Positions 9,385 to 18,983 are shown, counted from the first letter of the stretch. The stretch: DNA of 49,440 nt from Bacteroidales bacterium (GCA_017469425.1 JAFUGJ010000020.1:1-49440), one strand, 5' to 3'. The notes: generated by a model not told the origin, from the sequence alone. Program-made: numbers and translations.

Positions 9385-9788
9385 CGACTCCAAAGACAAT
9401 ACTGGCAAGGCTCCTTTTCGTTGTATATCTCGCCGCCGTGGCATTTCTCTGCTTCATGCGGGTGGACAGGCTTCCGGATGTACAGAAGTTCATCCTGGGA
9501 ATTCCAACCGACAAGATTGCCCATTTCCTGATGTTCCTGCCCTTCCCCATCCTGGCTTATCTGGCTTACGACCATCTCACGAACAAAGTATGGAACGCCG
9601 TGGCCTTTGCCGTCATAACTCTCGGCGTCGGGCTTCTGCTCGCATACGGCACGGAATATGTCCAGGGGAAGCTCCCCTACCGCTCCATGGACATGGCCGA
9701 CTTCAAGGCAGACGCCATAGCCATTGCACTGAGCAGCATTTTCGTATTCTTCATCGACATCACCCATCTTAAAGTCAGGAAAAACTGA
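9381..9788 (+). CDS. VanZ-like small membrane protein
   Basis: The 135-residue protein has four predicted membrane helices (~7-25, ~45-65, ~70-90, ~110-125). It carries VanZ-family marks: DKIAHFLMF at ~44-52, TEYVQG in the third helix region and R.MD..D.KAD.I at ~102-115. VanZ domains are widespread in Bacteroidota, and their molecular function is not settled beyond a link to envelope and glycopeptide resistance in Enterococcus. The gene overlaps the ABC exporter stop by four bases and ends one base before the amidase gene, so it sits mid-operon. Confidence 0.8.
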   Translation: MTTPKTILARLLFVVYLAAVAFLCFMRVDRLPDVQKFILGIPTDKIAHFLMFLPFPILAYLAYDHLTNKVWNAVAFAVITLGVGLLLAYGTEYVQGKLPYRSMDMADFKADAIAIALSSIFVFFIDITHLKVRKN

Positions 9789-9789
9789 T

Positions 9790-12714
9790 ATGCGCCGCAC
9801 CCTCCTTTCTGCCGTACTGTTTCTGGCCGGAATATGTGCTTCCGCCCAAACCGCCCTTCTGAAGGAGTTCAAGCCGGTCTGCGACTCCATGACCGTCCTG
9901 GCAAAGGAAAGGTTCAATGTGCGCAGCATCGTCAAACTGAACAAGGCCATGAAGCGTGGCGGACAGTTGGACCTGTATTTTTCCAAAGAGCTTTCCGATT
10001 ACCCTTGGCGCGATGCGGATATCCGATGGTTCAAGGCCAGACTGAAAGAACTTTGGCCCGTGGGAAGCCACAGCCTCGGAAGCATTTTCTGTGAAAGCGT
10101 GGCATTCGAAGACCTCGGTATGCCCGCAATCGGCAACGATGGCCGTCCGTCCGCTTCCCGATATACCGTGAAGGCTGCCGCCCGCAACCGCTTCATTGAA
10201 AGAATAGGGGCGCACAAGGCCGACAGAGGGCTTGACGGGCGCCACATAGCCCTGTGGCAGAGTCACGGGCGGTATTTTGACAATGGCGCCGGACAGTGGA
10301 GCTGGCAGCGCTCCCCCAACTGGAGCACTACCGAGGACCTGTTTACCCAGAGCTATGTGATTCCTTTCCTCATCCCTATGCTGGAAAGAGCAGGCGCCTA
10401 TGTGATGACTCCGCGCGAGCGTGATGTCAACACCACCGAAGTCATCATCGACAACAATGCCCATTTCCGCTCTCCCGGCTTTCCCGTGCGCACTCATGGC
10501 AGCTATAAGGAAAAAGGTGCATGGAGCGATGCGGGAGCGGGTTTTGCCGACAAAAAGGAAGTTTATGTAAAGGATGACAATCCCTTTACCATGGGAACAG
10601 CCCGGAAGGCCGCCTGCGTGCAGGGGAAAGCCAATGCCAGCGTCCGCTGGGAACCCGGGCTCGAAGAGAATGGCAGCTTTGCCGTTTACATCTCTTACAA
10701 GACTCTTCCCGAAAGCAGCAGCAACGCGCATTACACCGTGGTACACCGCGGAGGCAGAAGTGAATTTATCGTCGACCAGAAACGCGGAGGCGGCACCTGG
10801 ATTTATCTGGGCACCTTCGAACTCGGCCCGGATTCCTATGTGATGCTCGACAACGGCACCCCGACGGGAAGGACCTTCCGCAGCGGAGTCGTCAGCGCCG
10901 ATGCGGTGAAGATAGGCGGAGGCATAGGCAAGATTGCGCGCGGACGCGGGAAAGACACTTCCACATGGGAAATCTCCGATGTTCCCGGCTATCTGGAAGG
11001 CGCCATGTACTGGGAACAGTGGGCCGGAATGCCCTACGAACGCATCAATCAGTGGAATACCGACTATACCATGGATTTCGCTTCGCGCGGAGAATGGGTC
11101 AAGATGATGAAGGACGACAAAGACATCCCCTTCGACCTTTCCCTGGCTTTCCACAGCGATGCAGGCGTTACCCCCAACGATTCCATCGTGGGTACTCTTT
11201 CGATTTACACGCTGATGGCCGACGGAAGCCGCAAGTTCCATAATAGCGGGGCCGACAGGATGAGCTGCCGCCTTCTCGCCGACTTTGTCCAAAGCCAGAT
11301 TGTCGACGACCTCCGTGCCGATTTCGACCCGCGGTGGACGCGCCGCCAGCTTTGGAACCGCTCTTATTCCGAATCGCGCACGACCGATGTGCCCGGAATG
11401 CTGCTCGAACTGCTTGCACATCAGAATTTCGCCGACATGAAATTCGGGCTTGACCCTTCGTTCCGTTTCGAGGTCTGCAGGGCGGTGTATAAAGGAATGC
11501 TGAAGTTCCTGAGCACATATTACGGTGAAAGCTATGTGGTTGCGCCCATGCCCGTAAGCGGATTCTCCGTCGATTTCGCCCCTTCCGGGAAGGCCAGGCT
11601 CAGCTGGAGCGCAGTCGATGACCCTAAGGAGCCGACGGCGGTTCCCACCGAATATATAGTTTACACCCGCAAGGACGACGGGGCTTTCGACAACGGATTC
11701 AAGGTTGCCGCATGCACTGTGGAAATGCCGGTCGAAAAAGGGCATGTATATTCTTACAAGGTGGAGGCCGCCAACCGCGGCGGACGAAGTTTCCCTTCGG
11801 AAATCCTTAGCATTGGCATTGCCTCGGAAGAAGCCAGGAAAGTGCTTGTCGTAAATAACTTCGACCGTGTGAGCGCGCCTTCATGGTTCGACTCCGAGGA
11901 CTTTGCCGGTTTCGATGCCCGGCGCGACGGAGGTGTGCCCTACATCAAAGACATCTCCTATGCCGGGGAGAGCTACGAATTCCGCCGCGACAGGAAATAC
12001 ATCAACAACTCCGCTCCCGGCACCGGGGCCTGCGACACCGACATGGCGGGATTCCAGCCTGCAGGCAACAGCTTCGACTACCCTGCCGTGCATGGCAGGC
12101 AGCTGCTTGAACTCGGATACAGCTTCTGTTCGCAGAGCAGGGATGCCTTCTGCACTTCCGATTTCAATCCGGATTATTTTGCAATTGACCTCATCTGCGG
12201 AAAACAGATAAGTACCCTTGTGGGAAATCAGCGTGGCAATGTGCGTTACAAGGTGTTTCCCAAAGAACTGCGTCAGGCTCTCTACTCCGCGCTCGCAACC
12301 GGTTCCAACCTGCTGATTTCAGGGGCATACATCGCCACGGACGCCTGGGATGAGTTCTACCCTATCGGCGACGATGCATACCAGCAGGAGGCCCGCGCTT
12401 TCGTGGAAAACACTCTCGGTTATCGCTGGGTCAGTTCGCGCGGTTCGGTTAACGGAAAGGTCAAGTTCGACGACCGCATGCTGCACTACTGCAACACTTT
12501 AAGCGAAGAGAGCTATTGCGTTGAAATGTCCGGGGCAATCCGTCCTACTTCCGGAGGGCGCACAATAGCAAGCTACACCAACCGCACCGGAGCTGCGGTT
12601 TATCATCCTTTCGAAGACTACAAAGTTGTTGCCATCAGCTTCCCCATCGAGATAACAGAGGGGGCCGACGACATGAAGTATATCTTTAAGCAATCTATGC
12701 AACTATTTGAATAA
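9790..12714 (+). CDS. Large exported N-acetylmuramoyl-L-alanine amidase-like protein with inserted golvesin-type domain
   Basis: The 974-residue protein has a signal peptide ending ICASAQ (~20). An amidase_3-type zinc site can be traced: His159 (SHGRYFD), Glu182 (STTEDLF), His455 (AFHSDAG) and Glu540 (MLLELLAHQ), in the family order H-E-H-E. The helix after Glu182 ends in VMTPRERD, as in amidases. About 200 residues with a beta-rich, golvesin-C-terminal-like pattern (~260-430) are inserted between the second and third metal residues. A fibronectin-III-like segment (~585-675) follows, then a C-terminal ~300-residue domain beginning KVLVVNNFDRV. Bacteroidota homologues are often labelled golvesin-domain or xanthan lyase proteins. 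Peptidoglycan amide cleavage in the periplasm is inferred from the retained zinc ligands; activity on another polymer cannot be excluded. Confidence 0.75.
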   Translation: MRRTLLSAVLFLAGICASAQTALLKEFKPVCDSMTVLAKERFNVRSIVKLNKAMKRGGQLDLYFSKELSDYPWRDADIRWFKARLKELWPVGSHSLGSIFCESVAFEDLGMPAIGNDGRPSASRYTVKAAARNRFIERIGAHKADRGLDGRHIALWQSHGRYFDNGAGQWSWQRSPNWSTTEDLFTQSYVIPFLIPMLERAGAYVMTPRERDVNTTEVIIDNNAHFRSPGFPVRTHGSYKEKGAWSDAGAGFADKKEVYVKDDNPFTMGTARKAACVQGKANASVRWEPGLEENGSFAVYISYKTLPESSSNAHYTVVHRGGRSEFIVDQKRGGGTWIYLGTFELGPDSYVMLDNGTPTGRTFRSGVVSADAVKIGGGIGKIARGRGKDTSTWEISDVPGYLEGAMYWEQWAGMPYERINQWNTDYTMDFASRGEWVKMMKDDKDIPFDLSLAFHSDAGVTPNDSIVGTLSIYTLMADGSRKFHNSGADRMSCRLLADFVQSQIVDDLRADFDPRWTRRQLWNRSYSESRTTDVPGMLLELLAHQNFADMKFGLDPSFRFEVCRAVYKGMLKFLSTYYGESYVVAPMPVSGFSVDFAPSGKARLSWSAVDDPKEPTAVPTEYIVYTRKDDGAFDNGFKVAACTVEMPVEKGHVYSYKVEAANRGGRSFPSEILSIGIASEEARKVLVVNNFDRVSAPSWFDSEDFAGFDARRDGGVPYIKDISYAGESYEFRRDRKYINNSAPGTGACDTDMAGFQPAGNSFDYPAVHGRQLLELGYSFCSQSRDAFCTSDFNPDYFAIDLICGKQISTLVGNQRGNVRYKVFPKELRQALYSALATGSNLLISGAYIATDAWDEFYPIGDDAYQQEARAFVENTLGYRWVSSRGSVNGKVKFDDRMLHYCNTLSEESYCVEMSGAIRPTSGGRTIASYTNRTGAAVYHPFEDYKVVAISFPIEITEGADDMKYIFKQSMQLFE

Positions 12715-12723
12715 AACTTTCTT

Positions 12724-14130
12724 ATGGAAAACAAACAATTCAGGACAGAATCCGATTTGCTCGGAGAGCTCCAGGTACCTGCCGACGCCTACTACGGCGT
12801 TCAGACACAGAGGGCCATCAACAATTACAAGATTTCCAATACCAACATGAGCGACTACCCCGAATACATAGTCGCCATGGCTTATGTGAAATGGGCTGCC
12901 GCTTCTGCCAATGCGGAGCTTGGCGCACTCGACAAAAACATTGCCGATGCAATATGCAAAGCCTGCGAGGAGATTGTCGGCGGAGCCCTCCACGACCAGT
13001 TCCCCGTCGATATGATGCAGGGCGGTGCCGGAACATCGGTGAACATGAACGCAAACGAGGTCATTGCCAACCGTGCCCTCGAAATCATGGGACATAAAAA
13101 AGGAGAATACCAGTTCTGCTCCCCGAACGACCATGTGAACTGCGCACAGTCCACAAACGACGCTTATCCTACCGCATTCCGCTATACATTCGTAAGGATG
13201 AACAGAATCATGGTGAAAGCTCTTCAGGACCTTATCGATGCCTTCCGTGCCAAAGGCGAGGAATTCAAGGACATCATCAAGATGGGCCGAACCCAGCTTC
13301 AGGATGCAGTGCCCATGACCTCCGGGCAGGAATTTACTGCCTTTGCCGACAATCTTGAAGAAGAACTTGCGAATCTTGAGCGCAATGCAGTGTTGCTCAA
13401 GGAGATAAATATGGGTGGTACGGCTATCGGAACCGGCCTGAACGCCGTTCCCGGCTTTGCAGAACTTTGCGCCAGGAGAATGAGCGAGCTTTGCGGTGAC
13501 GAGCTTATTTCCGCTCCGGACCTCGTGGAAGCGACTCCCGATACCGGAGCCTATGTCAGCTATTCCGCAGCGCTCAAACGCCTTGCAATCAAGCTGAGCA
13601 AGACCTGCAACGACCTCCGCCTGCTTGCGTCCGGCCCCCGCTGCGGTCTTCACGAAATCAACCTCCCCCCTATGGCTCCCGGTTCTTCAATCATGCCCGG
13701 CAAGGTAAATCCGGTCATCCCTGAAGTAACCAACCAGGTGTGCTACAAAGTGATAGGAAACGACACTACCGTGGCTTTCGCCGCAGAAGCCGGTCAGCTG
13801 CAGCTCAATGTAATGGAACCTGTCATTGCAGAATCCATACTGGAGAGCATCACATGGCTTACCAATGCAATGAACACCCTGCGGGAGAAATGCGTGGTGG
13901 GCATTACAGTCAATAAGGAGCATTGCTACGAGATGGTCAAGAACTCCATCGGCATCGTTACCGCGCTCAATCCCTATATCGGCTACAAGAACAGCACGAA
14001 AGTGGCCAAGGAAGCCCTGGAAACGGGCGGAAGCGTGTACGATATTGTATTGCAGAAGGGCCTCATGACAAAAGAAGCTCTTGACGATGCCCTTGATCCG
14101 TCCAAGATGCTGCATTCACATAAGCTTTAG
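12724..14130 (+). CDS. aspA: Aspartate ammonia-lyase (aspartase)
   Basis: The 468-residue protein belongs to the fumarase/aspartase superfamily. The superfamily signature [11 protein letters not shown] is at 320-330, with the catalytic serine in the SS pair (321/322). The N-terminus ([20 protein letters not shown]) and the length fit aspartase better than class II fumarase. It interconverts L-aspartate with fumarate and ammonia in the cytoplasm, which feeds the fumarate respiration common in Bacteroidales. It begins nine bases after the amidase stop, so it is probably read from the same transcript, and it is followed by a strong terminator. Confidence 0.92.
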   Translation: MENKQFRTESDLLGELQVPADAYYGVQTQRAINNYKISNTNMSDYPEYIVAMAYVKWAAASANAELGALDKNIADAICKACEEIVGGALHDQFPVDMMQGGAGTSVNMNANEVIANRALEIMGHKKGEYQFCSPNDHVNCAQSTNDAYPTAFRYTFVRMNRIMVKALQDLIDAFRAKGEEFKDIIKMGRTQLQDAVPMTSGQEFTAFADNLEEELANLERNAVLLKEINMGGTAIGTGLNAVPGFAELCARRMSELCGDELISAPDLVEATPDTGAYVSYSAALKRLAIKLSKTCNDLRLLASGPRCGLHEINLPPMAPGSSIMPGKVNPVIPEVTNQVCYKVIGNDTTVAFAAEAGQLQLNVMEPVIAESILESITWLTNAMNTLREKCVVGITVNKEHCYEMVKNSIGIVTALNPYIGYKNSTKVAKEALETGGSVYDIVLQKGLMTKEALDDALDPSKMLHSHKL

Positions 14131-14161
14131 ATGAAGGTCTCCAAAGACCTGACAATAAACG

Positions 14162-14196
14162 AAAAAGGGCAGCAGTTTTCACTGTTGCCCTTTTTG
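14162..14196. terminator. Bidirectional intrinsic terminator between aspA and the tRNA pair
   Basis: A 14-pair stem (AAAAAGGGCAGCAG at 14162-14175 with CTGTTGCCCTTTTT at 14182-14195, one G-U pair) closes a six-base loop. It is flanked by A and T runs, so it can stop transcription from aspA rightwards and from the tRNAs leftwards. Confidence 0.9.
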
Positions 14197-14269
14197 TGCA
14201 CCCCTAGGGATTCGAACCCTAGACCCACTGATTAAGAGTCAGTTGCTCTACCAGCTGAGCTAGGGGTGC
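14197..14269 (-). tRNA. tRNA-Lys(CTT)
   Basis: The 73-base cloverleaf has acceptor stem GCACCCC/GGGGTGC, anticodon stem ACTGA/TCAGT with loop CTCTTAA (anticodon CTT, plus-strand AAG at 14234-14236), T-arm TAGGG-TTCGAAT-CCCTA and discriminator A. CCA is not encoded. It reads lysine AAG codons and runs directly into the terminator shared with aspA. Confidence 0.95.
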
Positions 14270-14295
14270 TGATAAAAAATTATCTCAAAGTTCTG

Positions 14296-14368
14296 TGACC
14301 CGTTCGGGGCTCGAACCCGAGACCCCAACATTAAAAGTGTTGTGCTCTACCAACTGAGCTAACGAGTC
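14296..14368 (-). tRNA. tRNA-Lys(TTT)
   Basis: The 73-base cloverleaf has acceptor stem GACTCGT/ACGGGTC (one G-U pair), anticodon stem CAACA/TGTTG with loop CTTTTAA (anticodon TTT, plus-strand AAA at 14333-14335), T-arm TCGGG-TTCGAGC-CCCGA and discriminator A. CCA is not encoded. It lies 26 bases upstream of tRNA-Lys(CTT) on the same strand; the two isoacceptors cover both lysine codons and are probably one transcript. Confidence 0.95.
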
Positions 14369-14383
14369 TCCGATTTGGGATTG

Positions 14384-14415
14384 CAAAGGTATAACTTTGC
14401 GCTGAATTATCCAAA
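14384..14415 (-). promoter_or_regulatory. Bacteroidales-type promoter for the tRNA-Lys pair
   Basis: Read on the minus strand, TTTG (14415-14412), a 20-base spacer and TACCTTTG (14391-14384) match both consensus boxes. They point to transcription starting about 10 bases before tRNA-Lys(TTT). Confidence 0.8.
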
Positions 14416-14421
14416 TATATT

Positions 14422-15366
14422 TTAACTTTTTTTTGCAATGCTTTTGGCACGCTGATATTCGTCCTGGGCGTCCTTGACTTCCTGGGGAATCTGCTTCCCG
14501 GTTACCTTCTCGATGGAGGCAAAACTGCCAAGGTCATCCCATGGCCAGTCGGCCCGGATGCAATAGACATAAGGGGATTTTTCCATAACGGCATAATCGA
14601 TGGATATTTTCTCGCAAGTGGGGAAAAGGCGTCCGAGTTCAGCTTCTTCGGAAGGGGTCCCGAAACTCTCCGAAAGCTCGTCCATCACAGCTGCAATCCG
14701 AGGAGAGTGAGCCCGGATTTCCGACTCTATGGTCCGGGAATTCCAGACGAAAATTCCGGCGTTCCAGAAGTATCCACCCGCCTCAAGATAGCGTTTTGCA
14801 GTCTCTGCGTCCGGTTTTTCCTTGAAAGCGTCCACCTTGACAATATCGCTTTGATTTTCAGCTATTTGCCATTCGTCAAGTGACGAAATTTGGATATAGC
14901 CATAGCCTGTATGAGCCTCGGTCGGTTGAATGCCTACACAAACAACAGCAGGTTCTTCCCGCGCTGTAAAATCAAGGGCCTTATTCATCGTAAGTGCAAA
15001 TGAATCAATGGGTGAAACATAAGCGTCAGCAGGGCTAACAATTATGTTACACAGCCCAAATTCGGCTCTGATGCGCCAACAGGCATAAGAAATGCACGGA
15101 GCAGTGTTGCGAGGCACCGGTTCCGCGAGTATGTGGGAGGCCGGAATGGATGGTAACTGCTCCTCTATCCAATGAACATAATCCTTGGAAGTCACCACCC
15201 AGAATTGGGCATCGGGATCCACCGCGAGGAAGCGTTCATAAGTCAGTTGAATGAGGCTCTTCCCTACCCCGAGAAGGTCAAGGAACTGCTTGGGTTTTTC
15301 AGCCGTGCTGAGGGGATAGAGCCTGGTGCCCTGTCCGCCTGCCATGATAACTATGTGATTGGTCAT
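14422..15366 (-). CDS. Mannose-1-phosphate guanylyltransferase
   Basis: The 314-residue nucleotidyltransferase starts with the GT-A pyrophosphorylase loop AGGQGTRLYPLS (~9-20) and EKPKQF (~23-28). It continues with SPADAY, a GYGYIQ segment, FWNAGIFVW and DYAVMEK, all characteristic of GDP-mannose pyrophosphorylases. It would make GDP-mannose from mannose-1-phosphate and GTP for glycan assembly. It lacks the C-terminal isomerase domain of bifunctional ManC and is somewhat shorter than the common ~350-residue form. It is divergent from the GH27 gene and ends just before the tRNA promoter. Confidence 0.88.
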   Translation of the reverse strand: MTNHIVIMAGGQGTRLYPLSTAEKPKQFLDLLGVGKSLIQLTYERFLAVDPDAQFWVVTSKDYVHWIEEQLPSIPASHILAEPVPRNTAPCISYACWRIRAEFGLCNIIVSPADAYVSPIDSFALTMNKALDFTAREEPAVVCVGIQPTEAHTGYGYIQISSLDEWQIAENQSDIVKVDAFKEKPDAETAKRYLEAGGYFWNAGIFVWNSRTIESEIRAHSPRIAAVMDELSESFGTPSEEAELGRLFPTCEKISIDYAVMEKSPYVYCIRADWPWDDLGSFASIEKVTGKQIPQEVKDAQDEYQRAKSIAKKS

Positions 15367-15411
15367 GTGTCTGTGATTAATTTTGCTCCGCTAATATACA
15401 CACTTTTTGCT

Positions 15412-15419
15412 TATATTTG
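15412..15419 (+). promoter_or_regulatory. Putative -7 element for the GH27 gene
   Basis: TATATTTG lies 22 bases before ATG 15442, the usual distance in this window. No TTTG box is seen at 19-21 bases upstream. It supports the choice of ATG 15442 as start over an upstream in-frame extension. Confidence 0.5.
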
Positions 15420-15441
15420 CCATTATCCTATTTATCCTGCC

Positions 15442-17058
15442 ATGAAACAAACCTGCACTGCATCCTTACTTGCCGCATCCCTGATACTGTTCTCCTGCCG
15501 CCCTGTTCCGCCTGCCGTCAAGCCTCCTATGATGGGTTGGAGCTCGTGGAATGCTTTCGAAATAGGGATTTCCGATTCGCTGATCATGCAGCAGGCCGAC
15601 CTTCTCGTGAGCACCGGCCTGGCCAAGGCTGGTTACACCAATGTAAATATCGACGACGGATTCTTCGGCTTCCGTGACTCGACTACCGGATGCATGACTC
15701 CGAATCCCCTGCGTTTTCCGGGCGGAATTGAAAAAGTTACCGCACACATACATGGCCTCGGACTCAAGGCAGGCATTTATTCCGATGCCGGAGCCAACAC
15801 CTGCGGCAGTTATGGAAACGGCGACATTTTCGGCCGCGGAGCCGGTCTGTACGGACATACAGACCAGGATGCACAGCTTTATTTCAACGACTGGAACTTC
15901 GACTTCATAAAAATCGACTACTGCGGGGCGCAAAGACTGAAGCTCGAACCGAAAGAACGGTACACGCGCATACGCGAGGTGATAGACAGCGTATCCGACC
16001 ACGCAGTAGCGCTCAATATATGCCGATGGCACTTTCCCGGCATCTGGGCGGCGGAAATAGCTGACTCATGGCGCATCAGCGGCGACCTTCTCCCGGAATG
16101 GAAGTCGGTCCGCAGCGTAGTGGAAAAGAACCTGTACCTGTCGGCCTATGCAGGAAACGGACATTACAACGACATGGACATGCTCGTTGTAGGATACAGC
16201 AAAAAGCCATGCGCAATATCCTGGACCAAATACGACGAGCTCTGCCTCGAGGAAGAAAGCGCCCATTTCGGCATGTGGTGCATCATGTCCTCTCCCCTTG
16301 CACTGGGATTCGACCTTGCCGCAATGCCGGAAGAAACATTCGAACTGATTACCAACCCCGAACTGATTGCAATTAATCAGGACCCCCTTGGACTTCAAGC
16401 CTATGTCATTCAACATGAGGGAGAAAGCTATGCTCTTGTAAAGGATGTCATTAAGCTTGGCGGGAAGCAAAGGGCGCTTGCCCTCTACAACCCTTCTGAT
16501 GAACCTGTCGATTTCGACCTTCCCATCGAAAAACTTGAACTTGAGGGAAAAGTACGCCTGCGCGACCTGATTCTCAGGGAAGACCTGCCCGATGCTGAAG
16601 CATCAATCAGAATGAGCGTTCCCGCACATTCTGCAAAGATACTTTCGGTGAAAGGTTCCAAGAGACTTGAAACCAAGCATTTGGAAGCAGAATGGAGTTT
16701 CATCCCCGCCTATAATGACATCGGTCCTGAAGGCGGAAAATACATTGAGGTCGACGGAGCATCATGTGGCGCAGGTGTATTGAATCTGGGAGGCAGCCCT
16801 GAAAACCGTATGGAATGGCGCAACATCATCCGAAGAAAGAAATGCCATCATACGGCCTCCATACGCTATAAAGCACTGCGCGACTGCGATGCCTATCTGG
16901 AAGTCAATGGAAAACGCATCCCATTGAAACTAAAAGCTTCGGATGATTTTATCTCAACCAAAGCTCAAATAGTTCTTGCCAAGGGAACCAATACAATAGC
17001 CCTGGGTAATGACGAAGCCCGGCTGCCGGTTACCTTCGACTCAGTCGATTTGCTTTAA
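15442..17058 (+). CDS. GH27 alpha-galactosidase-like lipoprotein
   Basis: The 538-residue product has a lipoprotein signal (LFSC, Cys19) and a GH27 TIM barrel starting with MMGWSSWNAF. The nucleophile motif FIKIDYC places Asp159, and RISGD places the acid/base at Asp215. A C-terminal beta domain and a further ~130-residue beta-rich extension (~400-538) make it longer than single-domain GH27 enzymes. It should release terminal alpha-linked galactose (or alpha-N-acetylgalactosamine) from glycans at the cell surface or in the periplasm. The frame is open upstream to 15172, but that part is antisense to the guanylyltransferase gene and lacks a signal peptide. The stop overlaps the nadE stop by four bases (TTAA). 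Confidence 0.9.
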   Translation: MKQTCTASLLAASLILFSCRPVPPAVKPPMMGWSSWNAFEIGISDSLIMQQADLLVSTGLAKAGYTNVNIDDGFFGFRDSTTGCMTPNPLRFPGGIEKVTAHIHGLGLKAGIYSDAGANTCGSYGNGDIFGRGAGLYGHTDQDAQLYFNDWNFDFIKIDYCGAQRLKLEPKERYTRIREVIDSVSDHAVALNICRWHFPGIWAAEIADSWRISGDLLPEWKSVRSVVEKNLYLSAYAGNGHYNDMDMLVVGYSKKPCAISWTKYDELCLEEESAHFGMWCIMSSPLALGFDLAAMPEETFELITNPELIAINQDPLGLQAYVIQHEGESYALVKDVIKLGGKQRALALYNPSDEPVDFDLPIEKLELEGKVRLRDLILREDLPDAEASIRMSVPAHSAKILSVKGSKRLETKHLEAEWSFIPAYNDIGPEGGKYIEVDGASCGAGVLNLGGSPENRMEWRNIIRRKKCHHTASIRYKALRDCDAYLEVNGKRIPLKLKASDDFISTKAQIVLAKGTNTIALGNDEARLPVTFDSVDLL

Positions 17059-18983
17059 AAGTCGGTAAAGCTTGCGGAGGAGGCATCGGAAGGCATACGC
17101 CAGTCGCCACGGGGCGAAAGGGAGACACTTCCCACCTTCGGTCCGTCCGGAAGGCAACTGCGCTTGAACTGCTGGCTGAAGAAACGGCGGTAAAACACCT
17201 TCAGCCACTTGCGTATGACCTCCGCATCGTAGCTCCCTTCGAATGCCTTTTCTGCAAGGAACAGGACCTTGGAAGGCGTGAAGCCCCAGCGCATTACATT
17301 ATACAGGAAAAAATCGTGCAGTTCGTAAGGACCTACAAGGTCTTCGGTAACCTGCAGGATGGTGCCGTCCTCGGAGGCGGGCAGAAGTTCGGGCGAAATC
17401 GGGGTATCCACGATGTCGGCAAGCACTTCCTGCGCTCCGCCGAAATGTTCCGCAGCGGCAAAAACCACAAGGGTGCGCACCAAGGTCTTGGGAACCGATG
17501 CATTCACCCCATACATGGACATGTGGTCGCCATTGTATGTGCACCAGCCGAGGGCGAGTTCGGAAAGGTCGCCCGTACCCACCACGATGCCTCCTTCCTG
17601 CCCGGCGACATCCATCAGTATCAGGGTGCGTTCGCGGGCCTGTGCATTTTCGTATGTAGTATCGTGATTTTCAAGCGGATGCCCTATGTCGGCAAGATGC
17701 TGCGTCGTGGAAGGCACGATGGATATTTCCCTGGCGGAAACGCCGAGTTTTTCCATAAGGACATCGGCGTTCCCTTTGGTGCGGGAGGTAGTGCCGAAGC
17801 CCGGCATGGTAACGCCTATAATGCGGCTGCGCTCCCAGCCGAGTTTGTCGAATGCAAGCACGGTAACAAGCAGTGCGAGGGTGGAATCCAGCCCCCCGGA
17901 AATGCCTATGACAGCCGATTTGCAGTTGATATGCTCCAGCCTCGTGCAGAGCCCGGCCACCTGGATGGAAAGGATTTCCCGGCATCGTGCCGATAGTTCC
18001 GGACCTTCGGGCACGAAGGGATGAGCCTCTATTTTTTTCAGCAGTTCCTTCTTGAAATCCGTGGCAACGGCTTCACCGGCATCAATGCAACTGAATGTTC
18101 CTTCATGGGAAAGGATGTCGCGGAAATTTGGATTCTTGGCGCGCACGCCATCCAGACGCTCCACATCGATGTCGGCATAGATGATGCCTGAGCCGAGGCT
18201 GAAACGCTCATTCTCGCAAAGCAGCGCCCCATTCTCATAAATCATCGATGAGCCGGCCCAGACAAGATCCTGGGTGGATTCGCCATATCCGCAGCTGCAA
18301 TACACATAACCCGCATTCAGACGCGCTGAAGTGGAGCCGACGAGAAGCTTGCGGTAGTCGTTCTTGCAAAGGGCTTCATTCGATGCGGAAAGGTTAAGTA
18401 TAATATTGGCCCCTGCAAGCGCCGCCCTTGTGCAGGGAGGCACGGGAACCCAGAGGTCCTGACAGATTTCCACTCCTATCACCGCCTTTCCGAGGCGGAA
18501 CAACTGCCTGATGCCAAGGTGCGTCTGCTGCCCGGCAAAAAGCACATCCGCATCAATTCCGGCACCGCTCTCGAACCAGCGCATTTCATAGAATTCAGCG
18601 GAATTCGGCAGATAAACCTTTGGAACTATGCCGAGAATCTTTCCTGCCTTGATGAGCACAGCACAGTTGTAAAGTCGCCCTGCATGGCGCAGAGGGGCCC
18701 CAATGGCAATAAGGGCGCCACAGCCCGCTGAAGCGGCGGCAATGTCGGCCACGGCCTTTTCAGAAGCGTCGAGAAGGGCCTGCTGCGCAAACAGGTCGGC
18801 GCAGGTATATCCGCATACGCAAAGTTCGGGAAACACTATTATGGATGCCTCCCTTGCGGAAGCCTCGGCAATCTGACTGACAATCACTTCCGCATTGCGT
18901 GCGGGAGAGGCAAGGTAAACCCTGGGGCTTGCGGCGGCGACACGCACGAAGCCATAGCTGACATATTCCGATACTTTTGACAT
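17055..18983 (-). CDS. nadE: Glutamine-dependent NAD+ synthetase
   Basis: The 642-residue enzyme joins an N-terminal nitrilase-fold glutaminase to a C-terminal NAD synthase. The glutaminase triad is Glu53 (FPELC), Lys122 (VPKVYLP) and Cys174 (VEICQDL). The synthase P-loop-like motif SGGLDS is at 362-367. It amidates nicotinic acid adenine dinucleotide to NAD+ using glutamine. The start at 18983 is chosen because the protein begins at the conserved MSKVSEYV and leaves ~20 bases to the -7 box; the frame is open a further 15 codons with no homology. It is divergent from fabZ and convergent with the GH27 gene. Confidence 0.95.
   Translation of the reverse strand: MSKVSEYVSYGFVRVAAASPRVYLASPARNAEVIVSQIAEASAREASIIVFPELCVCGYTCADLFAQQALLDASEKAVADIAAASAGCGALIAIGAPLRHAGRLYNCAVLIKAGKILGIVPKVYLPNSAEFYEMRWFESGAGIDADVLFAGQQTHLGIRQLFRLGKAVIGVEICQDLWVPVPPCTRAALAGANIILNLSASNEALCKNDYRKLLVGSTSARLNAGYVYCSCGYGESTQDLVWAGSSMIYENGALLCENERFSLGSGIIYADIDVERLDGVRAKNPNFRDILSHEGTFSCIDAGEAVATDFKKELLKKIEAHPFVPEGPELSARCREILSIQVAGLCTRLEHINCKSAVIGISGGLDSTLALLVTVLAFDKLGWERSRIIGVTMPGFGTTSRTKGNADVLMEKLGVSAREISIVPSTTQHLADIGHPLENHDTTYENAQARERTLILMDVAGQEGGIVVGTGDLSELALGWCTYNGDHMSMYGVNASVPKTLVRTLVVFAAAEHFGGAQEVLADIVDTPISPELLPASEDGTILQVTEDLVGPYELHDFFLYNVMRWGFTPSKVLFLAEKAFEGSYDAEVIRKWLKVFYRRFFSQQFKRSCLPDGPKVGSVSLSPRGDWRMPSDASSASFTDF

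Noticed and set aside
9775-11745. Long minus-strand frame opposite the amidase-like gene
   Set aside because: The forward protein has a signal peptide and zinc motifs; the antisense product has no domain.
14197-14368. tRNA pair as a possible integration site
   Set aside because: No integrase gene or repeated tRNA 3' end was seen nearby, and the flanking genes are housekeeping.
14392-14399. Plus-strand TAACTTTG resembling a -7 box
   Set aside because: It points into the antisense of the guanylyltransferase gene and lacks a -33 box; the opposite-strand tRNA promoter explains the area better.
15172-15441. Upstream extension of the GH27 frame
   Set aside because: It overlaps the guanylyltransferase gene on the other strand, lacks homology, and would bury the lipoprotein signal and promoter inside the protein.
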